Assembly: GCA_001821155.1 (NCBI GenBank)
Contig: MHSB01000041.1
Location: 1 to 14,200, forward strand
Source of the DNA: Candidatus Taylorbacteria bacterium RIFCSPLOWO2_01_FULL_50_130
GTDB lineage: Bacteria > Patescibacteriota > Minisyncoccia > Phycocordibacterales > UBA10002
Direction of reading: 5' to 3'
Length of the DNA: 14,200 nt
Below, one piece after another: positions 5,786 through 12,314 of this stretch. Position numbers and translations under genes: made by a program. The notes under the pieces are model-generated. The model did no database searches and was not told the origin of the DNA. It worked only from the letters and a program-made list of their open reading frames with translations. Position 1 is the first letter of the stretch, and every line of letters begins with the position of its first letter.

Positions 5786-5888
5786 GGGACTGTTGCCGAA
5801 TAGCGTTTTTGTCACTTTTTGTCCAAAATAACCCTTATTTCTGCGTGGCAAAAACGACGATTTTGCCATTCGGCAACAGTCCCTTCAT
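5781..5888. mobile_element. 98-bp MITE-like element, copy 2, with 5-bp target duplication
   Basis: The element is 5786-5883, base-for-base identical to 2261-2358 and in the same orientation. The target duplication TTCAT is at 5781-5785 and 5884-5888. The duplicated bases include the start codon of the minus-strand zinc-ribbon gene, so the ancestral site was a single ATGAA. Two different 5-bp duplications at two loci make this a mobile element and not a terminator or regulatory repeat. Confidence 0.9.
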
Positions 5889-5982
5889 AACAGCAGTGAG
5901 TTTGAAACATTAGTTTCCATCGCTTTTTCCATTTGATTTTGGTTGTCAAAGTGCTCCGAAAAGAACACGCGGAACTCTCTGC

Positions 5983-5998
5983 TCCGCCTTTCGGCGGA
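5983..5998. repeat. TCCGCC/GGCGGA hairpin
   Basis: TCCGCC (5983-5988), loop TTTC (GAAA on the minus strand), GGCGGA (5993-5998). It follows the terminator of the minus-strand RNA candidate by a few bases. From recollection, this type of TATCCGCCGAAAGGCGGA hairpin is common in parcubacterial spacers. Confidence 0.7.
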
Positions 5999-6005
5999 TA
6001 GGCAA

Positions 6006-6384
6006 CAAAAAATCCCGCCCTTAGTACATAATTCGCCAGTCGGCGAATTGCGTAATAAGGGCGGGATTCTCTATCCGCGATACACTGCATTTTTACTCGC
6101 AAGTGTCGTCGGTTAAAAGCCCACGGTGCCACCTTACTTCCGCCCCACTGGAACAGTGACTTGTAACAAGCAACTGGAACAGTAAGACGTTCTCATCAGC
6201 TCGTACTCATCGCGGAAGACACTGATTAGCTCATGGGTACGGGAGCTGCCGGACTTCCACATGTTCGCGCGGCGGACTAGCAGAAGCCACCTTTCCGCCT
6301 TTTGCATCGGCGGGTTGTTAGGCCCAACCCCCGCTTCTTTCGAAGCAGGGACCTAAAAGGTTTTACAGATGTAATGTGCTACCT
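6006..6384 (-). ncRNA. Candidate structured non-coding RNA, about 380 nt, unassigned
   Basis: Bounded by a good promoter (6391-6418) and a strong terminator (6007-6068). Features on the minus strand, with plus coordinates. A 9-bp stem has a GAAA tetraloop (6329-6337 / 6342-6350). Stem GGGTTG/CAACCC (6312-6317 / 6325-6330) has loop GGCCTAA, whose CCTAA complements TTAGG at 6352-6356, a possible pseudoknot. GGCGGA/TCCGCC is at 6271-6276 / 6294-6299. Long-range CTTCCGC pairs with GCGGAAG (6212-6218 / 6137-6143). Three adjacent mini-hairpins span 6146-6183. AAGGTGGCACCGTGG (6121-6135) resembles a T-box element, but the terminator is about 50 nt away and does not use it. No tmRNA CCA end, SRP loop or RNase P 3' motif is visible. 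Confidence 0.5.
6007..6068 (-). terminator. Intrinsic terminator of the minus-strand RNA candidate
   Basis: Outer stem AATCCCGCCCTTA (6011-6023) / TAAGGGCGGGATT (6056-6068), 13 bp. Inner stem AATTCGCC (6030-6037) / GGCGAATT (6042-6049). On the minus strand it ends in TTTTTT. The plus strand lacks a T-run, which gives the direction. Confidence 0.85.
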
Positions 6385-6390
6385 CCTAAA

Positions 6391-6418
6391 AGGATAGCAG
6401 AGCATGAAAAGCTGTCAA
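6391..6418 (-). promoter_or_regulatory. Sigma70-like promoter of the minus-strand RNA candidate
   Basis: On the minus strand: TTGACA (6418-6413), 16-bp spacer, TATCCT (6396-6391). It faces away from the ABC transporter gene. There is no open frame of note directly downstream, consistent with a non-coding transcript. Confidence 0.65.
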
Positions 6419-6534
6419 CAGCATTTTGTGAATAAGTGTATTTGAGGGCGGCGGACTGAAAGCGCATTCAGCCTCTTGAGCACTCGTCCAGACTGTGGCA
6501 TTCTATAGCTTCCTTTGTCGAAGCGCGCTTGATC

Positions 6535-8436
6535 ATGGAAAAAATACAGTACCCCCACATACGCCTCAAGGACATTCTGCGCGCTTTCTGGAAAGGAGCA
6601 CACCGTTACAAGTGGCGCCTGTGCCTGCTGGTTAGTTCCGTTGGCGTCGTCGGCATCGTGGAAATCATCGTGCCGCTGTTTTATAAGCGGTTTTTTGACG
6701 TCATCATTGCCGCCACGGATAAGGCAAAGACCGCGCAAATTCTTATTGAGATTATCGTCTACATACTCGGGTTGAACCTTCTCATCTGGCTCTTTTATCG
6801 CATCGCGACGTTCGTTGATAACCGTTTTTTGACGGATATGGCCGCGGTTCTGCGCCAGAACGCGTTTGACTATCTAATACATCACTCTTCCTCGTTTTTC
6901 AACAACAACTTCACTGGCTCGCTTGTACAGCGCGTGAACCGATTCGCGCGCGCCTTCGACCGCCTCGCCGACAAGATAATCTGGCAGGTGATACCGCTCC
7001 TTCTAAAGATACTGGGTGTCGGAATCGTGCTCTACTTCTATAAGCCGATGATGGCGCTTATTATGCTCTGTTGGACGCTTCTCTTCTTGTTTTTCAATTA
7101 CCTGGTCTCAATGTGGAAGCTTACGTATGACATTCGGGTATCGGAAGCTGACTCGAAAACCACCGGCATCCTTGCCGATACGATTACCAACCACAGTGCC
7201 GTACAGTTCTTTACCGGCGCCATGTACGAGTCGCGCAATTTCAGGAAGGTAACGGAGCATCAGGCGCGGGCGCACAAGCTCTCGCTTGACATTAGCGCGC
7301 TTGTTGAAGCGGGCCAGGCGTTTCTCATTTTTCTTATAGAATTCTTCGTTTTCTACATTACCGTCGGTGCATGGCAGGCCGATGCGGCCACGATAGGTTT
7401 TTTCGTGCTCATGCAGGCTTATATCCTGGGTCTCACGCACCGCCTCTGGGAATTTTCTCGCGTCGTACGCGACCTGTATGAAAGTTACGCCGACGCCAAA
7501 GAAATGGTTGAGATTATGCACCTTCCGTACGAGATACAAGATACGCCGATGGCAAAGCCGCTTCAGGTTAAAAACGGAAAAATTGAATTCAGAAGTGTCT
7601 CTTTCGGTTTTCAAAAGGCGCGCGAAGTGCTTCACGATTTGAGCATTAATATCGCCCCGGGAGAAAAAGTAGCTCTGGTCGGACCTTCGGGAGCCGGTAA
7701 GTCAACTATTATAAAATTGCTCCTCCGCGCACACGAACTTACAAAGGGTCAAATCTTTATTGACGGACAGGATATAGCGTCCGTCACGCTTGAGAGTCTG
7801 CGACAAAATATCGGCCTTGTGCCGCAAGACACGCTCCTTTTTCATCGTACGCTTAAGGAAAATATCCGCTACGGTCGCATGGAGGCGGTTAACGAAGAGG
7901 TTTGGCGAGCGGCTTGTCTTTCGCATTCCGACGAATTCATCAAGGATTTATCATATGGTATTGAGACATATGTGGGAGAGCGCGGTATTAAGCTCTCCGG
8001 CGGAGAACGACAAAGGGTTTCTATCGCGCGAGCGATTCTTAAGAACTCGCCTATATTGGTGCTTGACGAGGCGACATCAAGTCTCGACTCGCGTTCCGAA
8101 ATGCTTATTCAGGACGCCCTTGATACGCTTATGCGCGGGAAGACGGTGATTGTCATCGCGCACCGGCTTTCCACTATCAAAAAGATGGACCGCATCGTTG
8201 TTTTGGAGAAAGGGCGCGTTGTGGAAACAGGCACACATGATGAGCTGCTCGCTAAGGAGATGGGGCTTTATAACGTGCTGTGGACTTTGCAGGCTGGAGG
8301 ATTTATACGGGACGGCGCGCAAATGGAAGACATTTCGGAGACGATGGAGTCTCCTTTGCAGGATGAAAATGGGAACGTGTCGGCTGAAGGTGAGAATGTG
8401 AATACTCCGAAGGGTCATTCGGCGCCTGAAGTATAG
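6535..8436 (+). CDS. ABC exporter with fused permease and ATPase domains
   Basis: Half-transporter of the type IV (MsbA/LmrA-like) exporter fold, working as a dimer in the cytoplasmic membrane; substrate unknown. 633 residues from ATG 6535 (a TTG two codons upstream is possible). Six membrane segments lie in about residues 30-310. ATPase domain: Walker A GPSGAGKST (383-391), Q-loop VPQDTLLF, signature LSGGERQR (487-494), Walker B ILVLDEATSS with D511/E512, H-loop H543. All catalytic residues are intact. A polar, acidic tail of about 50 residues follows the ATPase domain. tsaD starts 7 bp after the stop, so the two are likely co-transcribed. No convincing plus-strand promoter was found in the 120 bp upstream. 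Confidence 0.9.
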   Translation: MEKIQYPHIRLKDILRAFWKGAHRYKWRLCLLVSSVGVVGIVEIIVPLFYKRFFDVIIAATDKAKTAQILIEIIVYILGLNLLIWLFYRIATFVDNRFLTDMAAVLRQNAFDYLIHHSSSFFNNNFTGSLVQRVNRFARAFDRLADKIIWQVIPLLLKILGVGIVLYFYKPMMALIMLCWTLLFLFFNYLVSMWKLTYDIRVSEADSKTTGILADTITNHSAVQFFTGAMYESRNFRKVTEHQARAHKLSLDISALVEAGQAFLIFLIEFFVFYITVGAWQADAATIGFFVLMQAYILGLTHRLWEFSRVVRDLYESYADAKEMVEIMHLPYEIQDTPMAKPLQVKNGKIEFRSVSFGFQKAREVLHDLSINIAPGEKVALVGPSGAGKSTIIKLLLRAHELTKGQIFIDGQDIASVTLESLRQNIGLVPQDTLLFHRTLKENIRYGRMEAVNEEVWRAACLSHSDEFIKDLSYGIETYVGERGIKLSGGERQRVSIARAILKNSPILVLDEATSSLDSRSEMLIQDALDTLMRGKTVIVIAHRLSTIKKMDRIVVLEKGRVVETGTHDELLAKEMGLYNVLWTLQAGGFIRDGAQMEDISETMESPLQDENGNVSAEGENVNTPKGHSAPEV

Positions 8437-8443
8437 AATTCAT

Positions 8444-9727
8444 ATGATTATTCTTGGCATTGAGACAAGTTGCGATGAGACGGCGCTTGCCCTGATTGAG
8501 GCGGAGGGTAATTCTGTTGGGGTACTTTCAGACATCACTCACTCGCAGGCGGCGCTCCACGCAAAATACGGCGGTGTGTTTCCAAACCTTGCGAAGCGAG
8601 AACACAGCAAGAATTTGATTCCATTATTGAAGACAGCGCTTGTGGAATCAAATTTAATTTCTAATTCATCTAATTGTCTAATTTCTAAACAAACTGAAAA
8701 AGGATTGGCAAAGATGTTAAACAGAGAACCTGAATTACTCGCAGAGTTTCTGAAGTTTATTCCAACCATCGCACCCCCCTCAATTGACCTCATCGCGGTT
8801 ACCGAAGGGCCCGGGCTTGAACCTGCGCTCTGGGTCGGCATCAACTTCGCAAGGGCGCTTAGCACGGTGTGGAATATTCCGGTGGCGCCGGTCAATCATA
8901 TGGAAGGACACATCGTCTCGGCGCTGCTGCGCCGAAGCGATATGAATAATGAAGGAGGAATTAAGAATTCAGTTAAAACTGATAAACAAGCGCTTTCCGA
9001 ATCTTCCATAATTCATAATTCGGAATTCATACTTCATTCTCCAAGCTTCCCCGCTCTGGCTCTGCTCATCTCCGGCGGGCATACAGAATTGGTGCTCATA
9101 AAAAAACTGGGGCAATACGAAACTATCGGCGAAACAAAGGACGACGCCATCGGCGAGGCGTTTGACAAAGTCGCTCGGATTCTCGGGCTAAAATACCCCG
9201 GTGGGCCAGAAATCTCAAAACTCGCCGGAAAAGCAAGGCAGGAAAAACAAGGTTCGACCTTGGAGTCAGAAAAAAGGTCGGACCTTGTCTTGCCACGGCC
9301 GATGCTACATTCGGGCGACTACAACTTCTCCTTTTCCGGCCTCAAAACCGCCGTTTTATACACCGTCACGGAACTCCCAAAACTTACGGAAAAAATAAAA
9401 GTAGCATTGGCGCGCGAGTTTGAGGACGCGGTCACGGAGGTGCTCACTTCCAAAACCACCAAAGCCATCAAGAAATTTGGCATAGAGACCCTCATCATCG
9501 CCGGCGGGGTAATTGCCAACACGCACATCCGCGCTTCCTTTGAAGAACTTCGCGCAACTGCTTTCCCTTCTCTTGAGTTCCTCATCCCCGAAATTCCCCA
9601 CTCCACCGACAACGCACTTATGATTGCGGTGGCGGGATTTTTGCGACTATCGCGGAAAGGCGACTCGACAAAGGCCTCCGCCGAGCCGCTACTCGCAAAG
9701 GGCGATTTGCGGCTTGACGAGAAATAG
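8444..9727 (+). CDS. tsaD: tRNA N6-threonylcarbamoyladenosine synthase subunit TsaD
   Basis: Transfers threonylcarbamoyl from TC-AMP to A37 of ANN-decoding tRNAs, with TsaB/TsaE partners. 427 residues, longer than the usual 335-350. N-terminal GIETSCDETALALIE; metal-binding H152 and H156 in HMEGH; LLISGGHTEL; DNFSFSG-like YNFSFSGLKTAV; GGVIANTHIR. The excess length comes from three inserted stretches: about 70-103 (partly family-typical NREPELL region preceded by low-complexity SNLISNSSNCLIS), about 165-202 (low-complexity, encoded by AATTCAT-like repeats), and about 268-283 (encoded by a 14-bp hairpin). All keep frame, and the core motifs are intact. Start ATG 8444 lies within GAATTCATATG, 7 bp after the ABC gene. 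Confidence 0.94.
   Translation: MIILGIETSCDETALALIEAEGNSVGVLSDITHSQAALHAKYGGVFPNLAKREHSKNLIPLLKTALVESNLISNSSNCLISKQTEKGLAKMLNREPELLAEFLKFIPTIAPPSIDLIAVTEGPGLEPALWVGINFARALSTVWNIPVAPVNHMEGHIVSALLRRSDMNNEGGIKNSVKTDKQALSESSIIHNSEFILHSPSFPALALLISGGHTELVLIKKLGQYETIGETKDDAIGEAFDKVARILGLKYPGGPEISKLAGKARQEKQGSTLESEKRSDLVLPRPMLHSGDYNFSFSGLKTAVLYTVTELPKLTEKIKVALAREFEDAVTEVLTSKTTKAIKKFGIETLIIAGGVIANTHIRASFEELRATAFPSLEFLIPEIPHSTDNALMIAVAGFLRLSRKGDSTKASAEPLLAKGDLRLDEK
8938..9050 (+). repeat. AATTCAT-type low-complexity insertion in tsaD
   Basis: Contains TCCATAATTCATAATTCGG followed by AATTCATACTTCATTCT, the same units found in front of ftsA and trxB. It encodes roughly residues 165-202 between the GHIVSALL and FPALALLISGGH segments, where most TsaD proteins have a short loop. 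Confidence 0.6.
9248..9287 (+). repeat. Palindromic repeat inserted in frame in tsaD
   Basis: CAAGGTTCGACCTT (9248-9261) pairs with AAGGTCGGACCTTG (9274-9287) over 14 bp with one wobble, loop 12 nt. Each arm is also self-complementary. It encodes about GSTLESEKRSDL. This resembles palindromic elements that insert into coding genes in frame (as known for Rickettsia), but it is a different sequence. Confidence 0.65.
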
Positions 9728-9745
9728 AGAATGTACTATGTTACT

Positions 9746-10016
9746 GCTTGGCCAAGCGGTTCGGGGGAAACAAAATCTTTAGCGTTCAGTCGCCGAAGGG
9801 TGCAGAGGCGCTAGTAGATTCCGGCATCAAGCAAGAGAGCTCTATGCTTGAAAGAATCGGCGGAGGAACAGCGTTCTTCCAGAACCCGAACCGTTCGTTG
9901 CTTTCCATCCTTTTCAGGCGCGATGCTCCCCGTAGGAGTTCCGTTTGAAAAGGACTGTCCCCAACTCCGTGCGCAGCCCGCTTTATTGAAGTGGCGCACG
10001 GAGTTTTCCTTTTTTT
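9746..10016 (+). ncRNA. Candidate structured non-coding RNA, about 265 nt, between tsaD and valS
   Basis: A possible -10 TACTAT (9734-9739) has only a poorly spaced TTGACG upstream. The predicted transcript starts with the palindrome GCTTGGCCAAGC (9746-9757). A 9-bp long-range stem CGGTTCGGG (9757-9765) / CCCGAACCG (9885-9893) encloses three hairpins: AG-CGCC/GGCGCT (about 9788-9812), GATTC+TCAAGCA / TGCTTGA+GAATC (9817-9858), and GGAGGAAC/GTTCTTCC (9862-9880, loop AGC). Then a fourth hairpin CCTTTTCA/TGAAAAGG (9909-9953), and the terminator. valS has its own promoter after the terminator, so this is not simply its leader. A 66-aa frame covers part of it but has no protein-like features. Confidence 0.5.
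9963..10016 (+). terminator. Strong intrinsic terminator upstream of valS
   Basis: 12-bp stem AACTCCGTGCGC (9963-9974) / GCGCACGGAGTT (9994-10005), loop 19 nt, followed by TTCCTTTTTTTT. It ends transcription from tsaD and/or the RNA candidate before the valS promoter. Confidence 0.9.
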
Positions 10017-10043
10017 GAAAAAAGCTCCTATTCTTGCTACTAT
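10015..10043 (+). promoter_or_regulatory. valS promoter (predicts a leaderless mRNA)
   Basis: TTGAAA (10015-10020), 17-bp spacer, TACTAT (10038-10043). The start point expected 6-8 nt after the -10 coincides with the GTG start codon at 10050. The -35 overlaps the end of the preceding terminator's T-run. Confidence 0.65.
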
Positions 10044-10049
10044 CTTCCT

Positions 10050-12215
10050 GTGATTCCCGACAAATTCTTAAAGCCGTACAACCCGAAAGAGACGGAGGAG
10101 CGTATCTACAAGCTCTGGGAGGAGAGCGGTTTTTTTAATCCCGATAACCTTCCTTCCAGCCTTCAGTCTCCAGCCTCCAGTTTTTCCATGGTTATGCCGC
10201 CTACGAACGCCAATGGCAATCTCCATGCCGGACACGGACTTGTTATGGCGATTGAGGACATCATCATCCGTTACAAAAGAATGCGCGGGTACAGAGCGCT
10301 CTGGCTTCCCGGGCTGGACCACGCTGGTTTTGAGACGCAAATCGTGTATGAAAAGCAACTGGAAAAAGAGGGACGGTCCCGCTTTGAGATTGAACCGAAA
10401 AAACTATATGAAGAAATTCTTGATTTTACGCTCACAAATTCCGCCAACATTAGGTCGCAGGTGAGAAAAATGGGGGCATCATGCGACTGGTCGCGCGAAA
10501 AGTTCACGCTGGACCCCGACATTGTAAAAATCGTTTACCAGACATTCAAAAAACTCGGGGATGACGGACTGGTGTATCGCGGTAATCGCATCGTTTCGTG
10601 GTGTCCAAAACATCAAACGTCTTTTTCGGACCTTGAAATTGAAGATGTGGAAAAAGTGGAACCGTTTTATTATTTCAAATACGGTCCGTTTATCATCGGA
10701 ACTTCCCGTCCGGAAACAAAATTCGGCGACAAATACGTTGTCATGCACCCGGACGATGAGCGATACGCAAAGTACAAAGACGGACAAAAGATTAATCTGG
10801 AGTGGATAAACGGCGAGATAACCGCGACCGTGGTGAAGGATGAGGCAGTTGACATGAAATTCGGAAGCGGAGTCATGACCATTACGCCCTTTCACGATGC
10901 AACCGACTTTGACATTGCCCTGCGCCACAACCTTGATAAAGAACAGATTATTGACGAGCGCGGAAGGCTGCTCCCCATCGCGGGAGAGTTTGCCGCCATG
11001 CCGATATCAAAGGCGCGGCCTCTTATCGTTGAAAAGCTCAAGAAAAAGGGACTATTGGAAAGGGTTGATGAGAGCTATGCGCATACCGTTCGCACCTGCT
11101 ACAAATGCGGAACAATCATTGAGCCGCAGATACGCAATCAGTGGTTTATACAGATGAAGCCGCTGGCGGAAAAGGCGTTACAGTCGATTCGCGCGGGCGA
11201 GATTACCTACATTCCAGAGCATTACAGAAAAATCACCGTGCATTGGCTTGAAGACATACGTGATTGGAACATCTCCCGGCAGATTGTATGGGGCATTCCC
11301 ATACCGGCAAAAATCTGCGAGCGATGCGGCGCCGGTTTTATCGACGTGGAAGAAACGGTGCGAACATGCAAAAAATGCGGGGGTGAGGTTTCGCCGGACA
11401 AAGACACTTTTGACACATGGTTTTCATCCGCCCAGTGGCCGTTTGCGACGCTTGGATTTCCCCACGGGAAAGATTTTAAGGAATTCTACCCGACTGATGT
11501 GATGGAGACCGCCGGAGAAATTATTTTTTTCTGGGTGGCGCGAATGATAATGCTCGGCCTCTATGTGACCGGGAAGGTGCCGTTTAGGATGGTATATCTG
11601 CACGGTCTTGTGCTGGACGCTACGGGAAACAAAATGAGCAAGAGCAGGGGAAATGTCATCAATCCGCTCGATTTGACGGACAAATTCGGTACAGACGCGT
11701 TTAGAATCGGCCTCGTGGTCGGAAATACCCCGGGGACTTCCCTCTCGCTTTCGGAAGACAAGATTCGCTCGTACAAGCACTTCGCGAACAAACTCTGGAA
11801 CATCGCGCGATTTATCATTGAAAACACCGAAGGGGAAAAAATGGAAGAGTATTTCAGCGTATCCTCGCCAAAAGACGCGGCACTCCGGGAAGAACTTCAA
11901 GCGACGCTCTCCGACATAGCCAATGACATGGATGCCAGCCGATTCTATCTGGCGGCTCCCAAACTATATCACTACGCATGGCATACGCTTGCGGATACCA
12001 TTGTTGAGGAAAGCAAAAAGGTGTTCAAGACGGGAACAGACGAGGAGCGGATATCGCGGAAGCAGTTTCTGTTCCGCGCGCTTGATGCACTGCTCAAGGC
12101 GTTGCATCCGTTCGTGCCATTTGTCACCGAAGAAATCTGGCAATTATGGAGACGGCCGACAGAAAAAGAAGGGATGCTTATGATTCAAGAATGGCCAAGT
12201 CGTAACGGAAAGTAG
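10050..12215 (+). CDS. valS: Valyl-tRNA synthetase
   Basis: Class I aminoacyl-tRNA synthetase that charges tRNA-Val and edits Thr-tRNA-Val. 721 residues, much shorter than E. coli ValS (about 950): it stops soon after the anticodon-binding domain, and the C-terminal coiled-coil tRNA arm is missing. HIGH-type motif LHAGH with HAGH at 59-62; KMSKS at 528-532 (NKMSKSRGN); editing (CP1) domain about 190-340; cysteine pairs CYKCG and CERCG...CKKCGG suggest a zinc knuckle; DTWFSSAQWPFATLGFP is ValS-typical. Residues 34-45 (LPSSLQSPASSF) are low complexity, encoded by CCAGCCTTCAG/CCAGCCTCCAG repeats, replacing a normally conserved approach to the PPTNANG segment. GTG start, leaderless. Confidence 0.95.
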   Translation: MIPDKFLKPYNPKETEERIYKLWEESGFFNPDNLPSSLQSPASSFSMVMPPTNANGNLHAGHGLVMAIEDIIIRYKRMRGYRALWLPGLDHAGFETQIVYEKQLEKEGRSRFEIEPKKLYEEILDFTLTNSANIRSQVRKMGASCDWSREKFTLDPDIVKIVYQTFKKLGDDGLVYRGNRIVSWCPKHQTSFSDLEIEDVEKVEPFYYFKYGPFIIGTSRPETKFGDKYVVMHPDDERYAKYKDGQKINLEWINGEITATVVKDEAVDMKFGSGVMTITPFHDATDFDIALRHNLDKEQIIDERGRLLPIAGEFAAMPISKARPLIVEKLKKKGLLERVDESYAHTVRTCYKCGTIIEPQIRNQWFIQMKPLAEKALQSIRAGEITYIPEHYRKITVHWLEDIRDWNISRQIVWGIPIPAKICERCGAGFIDVEETVRTCKKCGGEVSPDKDTFDTWFSSAQWPFATLGFPHGKDFKEFYPTDVMETAGEIIFFWVARMIMLGLYVTGKVPFRMVYLHGLVLDATGNKMSKSRGNVINPLDLTDKFGTDAFRIGLVVGNTPGTSLSLSEDKIRSYKHFANKLWNIARFIIENTEGEKMEEYFSVSSPKDAALREELQATLSDIANDMDASRFYLAAPKLYHYAWHTLADTIVEESKKVFKTGTDEERISRKQFLFRALDALLKALHPFVPFVTEEIWQLWRRPTEKEGMLMIQEWPSRNGK

Positions 12216-12314
12216 ATTGTGGCGCGTAGCAAGTAAAAGAGAGTGTAGTAGAATAGAGCATACATCATGATTTTTAATCTACTGTCTGCCTTCTACTAGC
12301 TACCTTCTTAGCCC

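Noticed and set aside
5591..5869. Longer 92-aa version of the zinc-ribbon protein
   Set aside because: Its first 28 residues are encoded by the mobile element; the ATG at 5783-5785 is the ancestral start.
5812..6132. 106-aa minus-strand frame
   Set aside because: It runs through a terminator, a hairpin repeat and the mobile element, so it is a chance frame.
6006..6384. RNase P RNA on the minus strand (GGAAGTCCGGCAGCTCC resembles its P4 region)
   Set aside because: No complementary 3' P4 strand with the ACAGAA...GGCTTA signature, and spacing of the partial matches is wrong.
9748..9948. 66-aa frame between tsaD and valS
   Set aside because: TTG start, no protein-like pattern; the same bases form paired RNA helices that better explain the region.
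9740..10016. T-box leader controlling valS
   Set aside because: No TGGN element next to the terminator, and valS has its own promoter downstream of the terminator.
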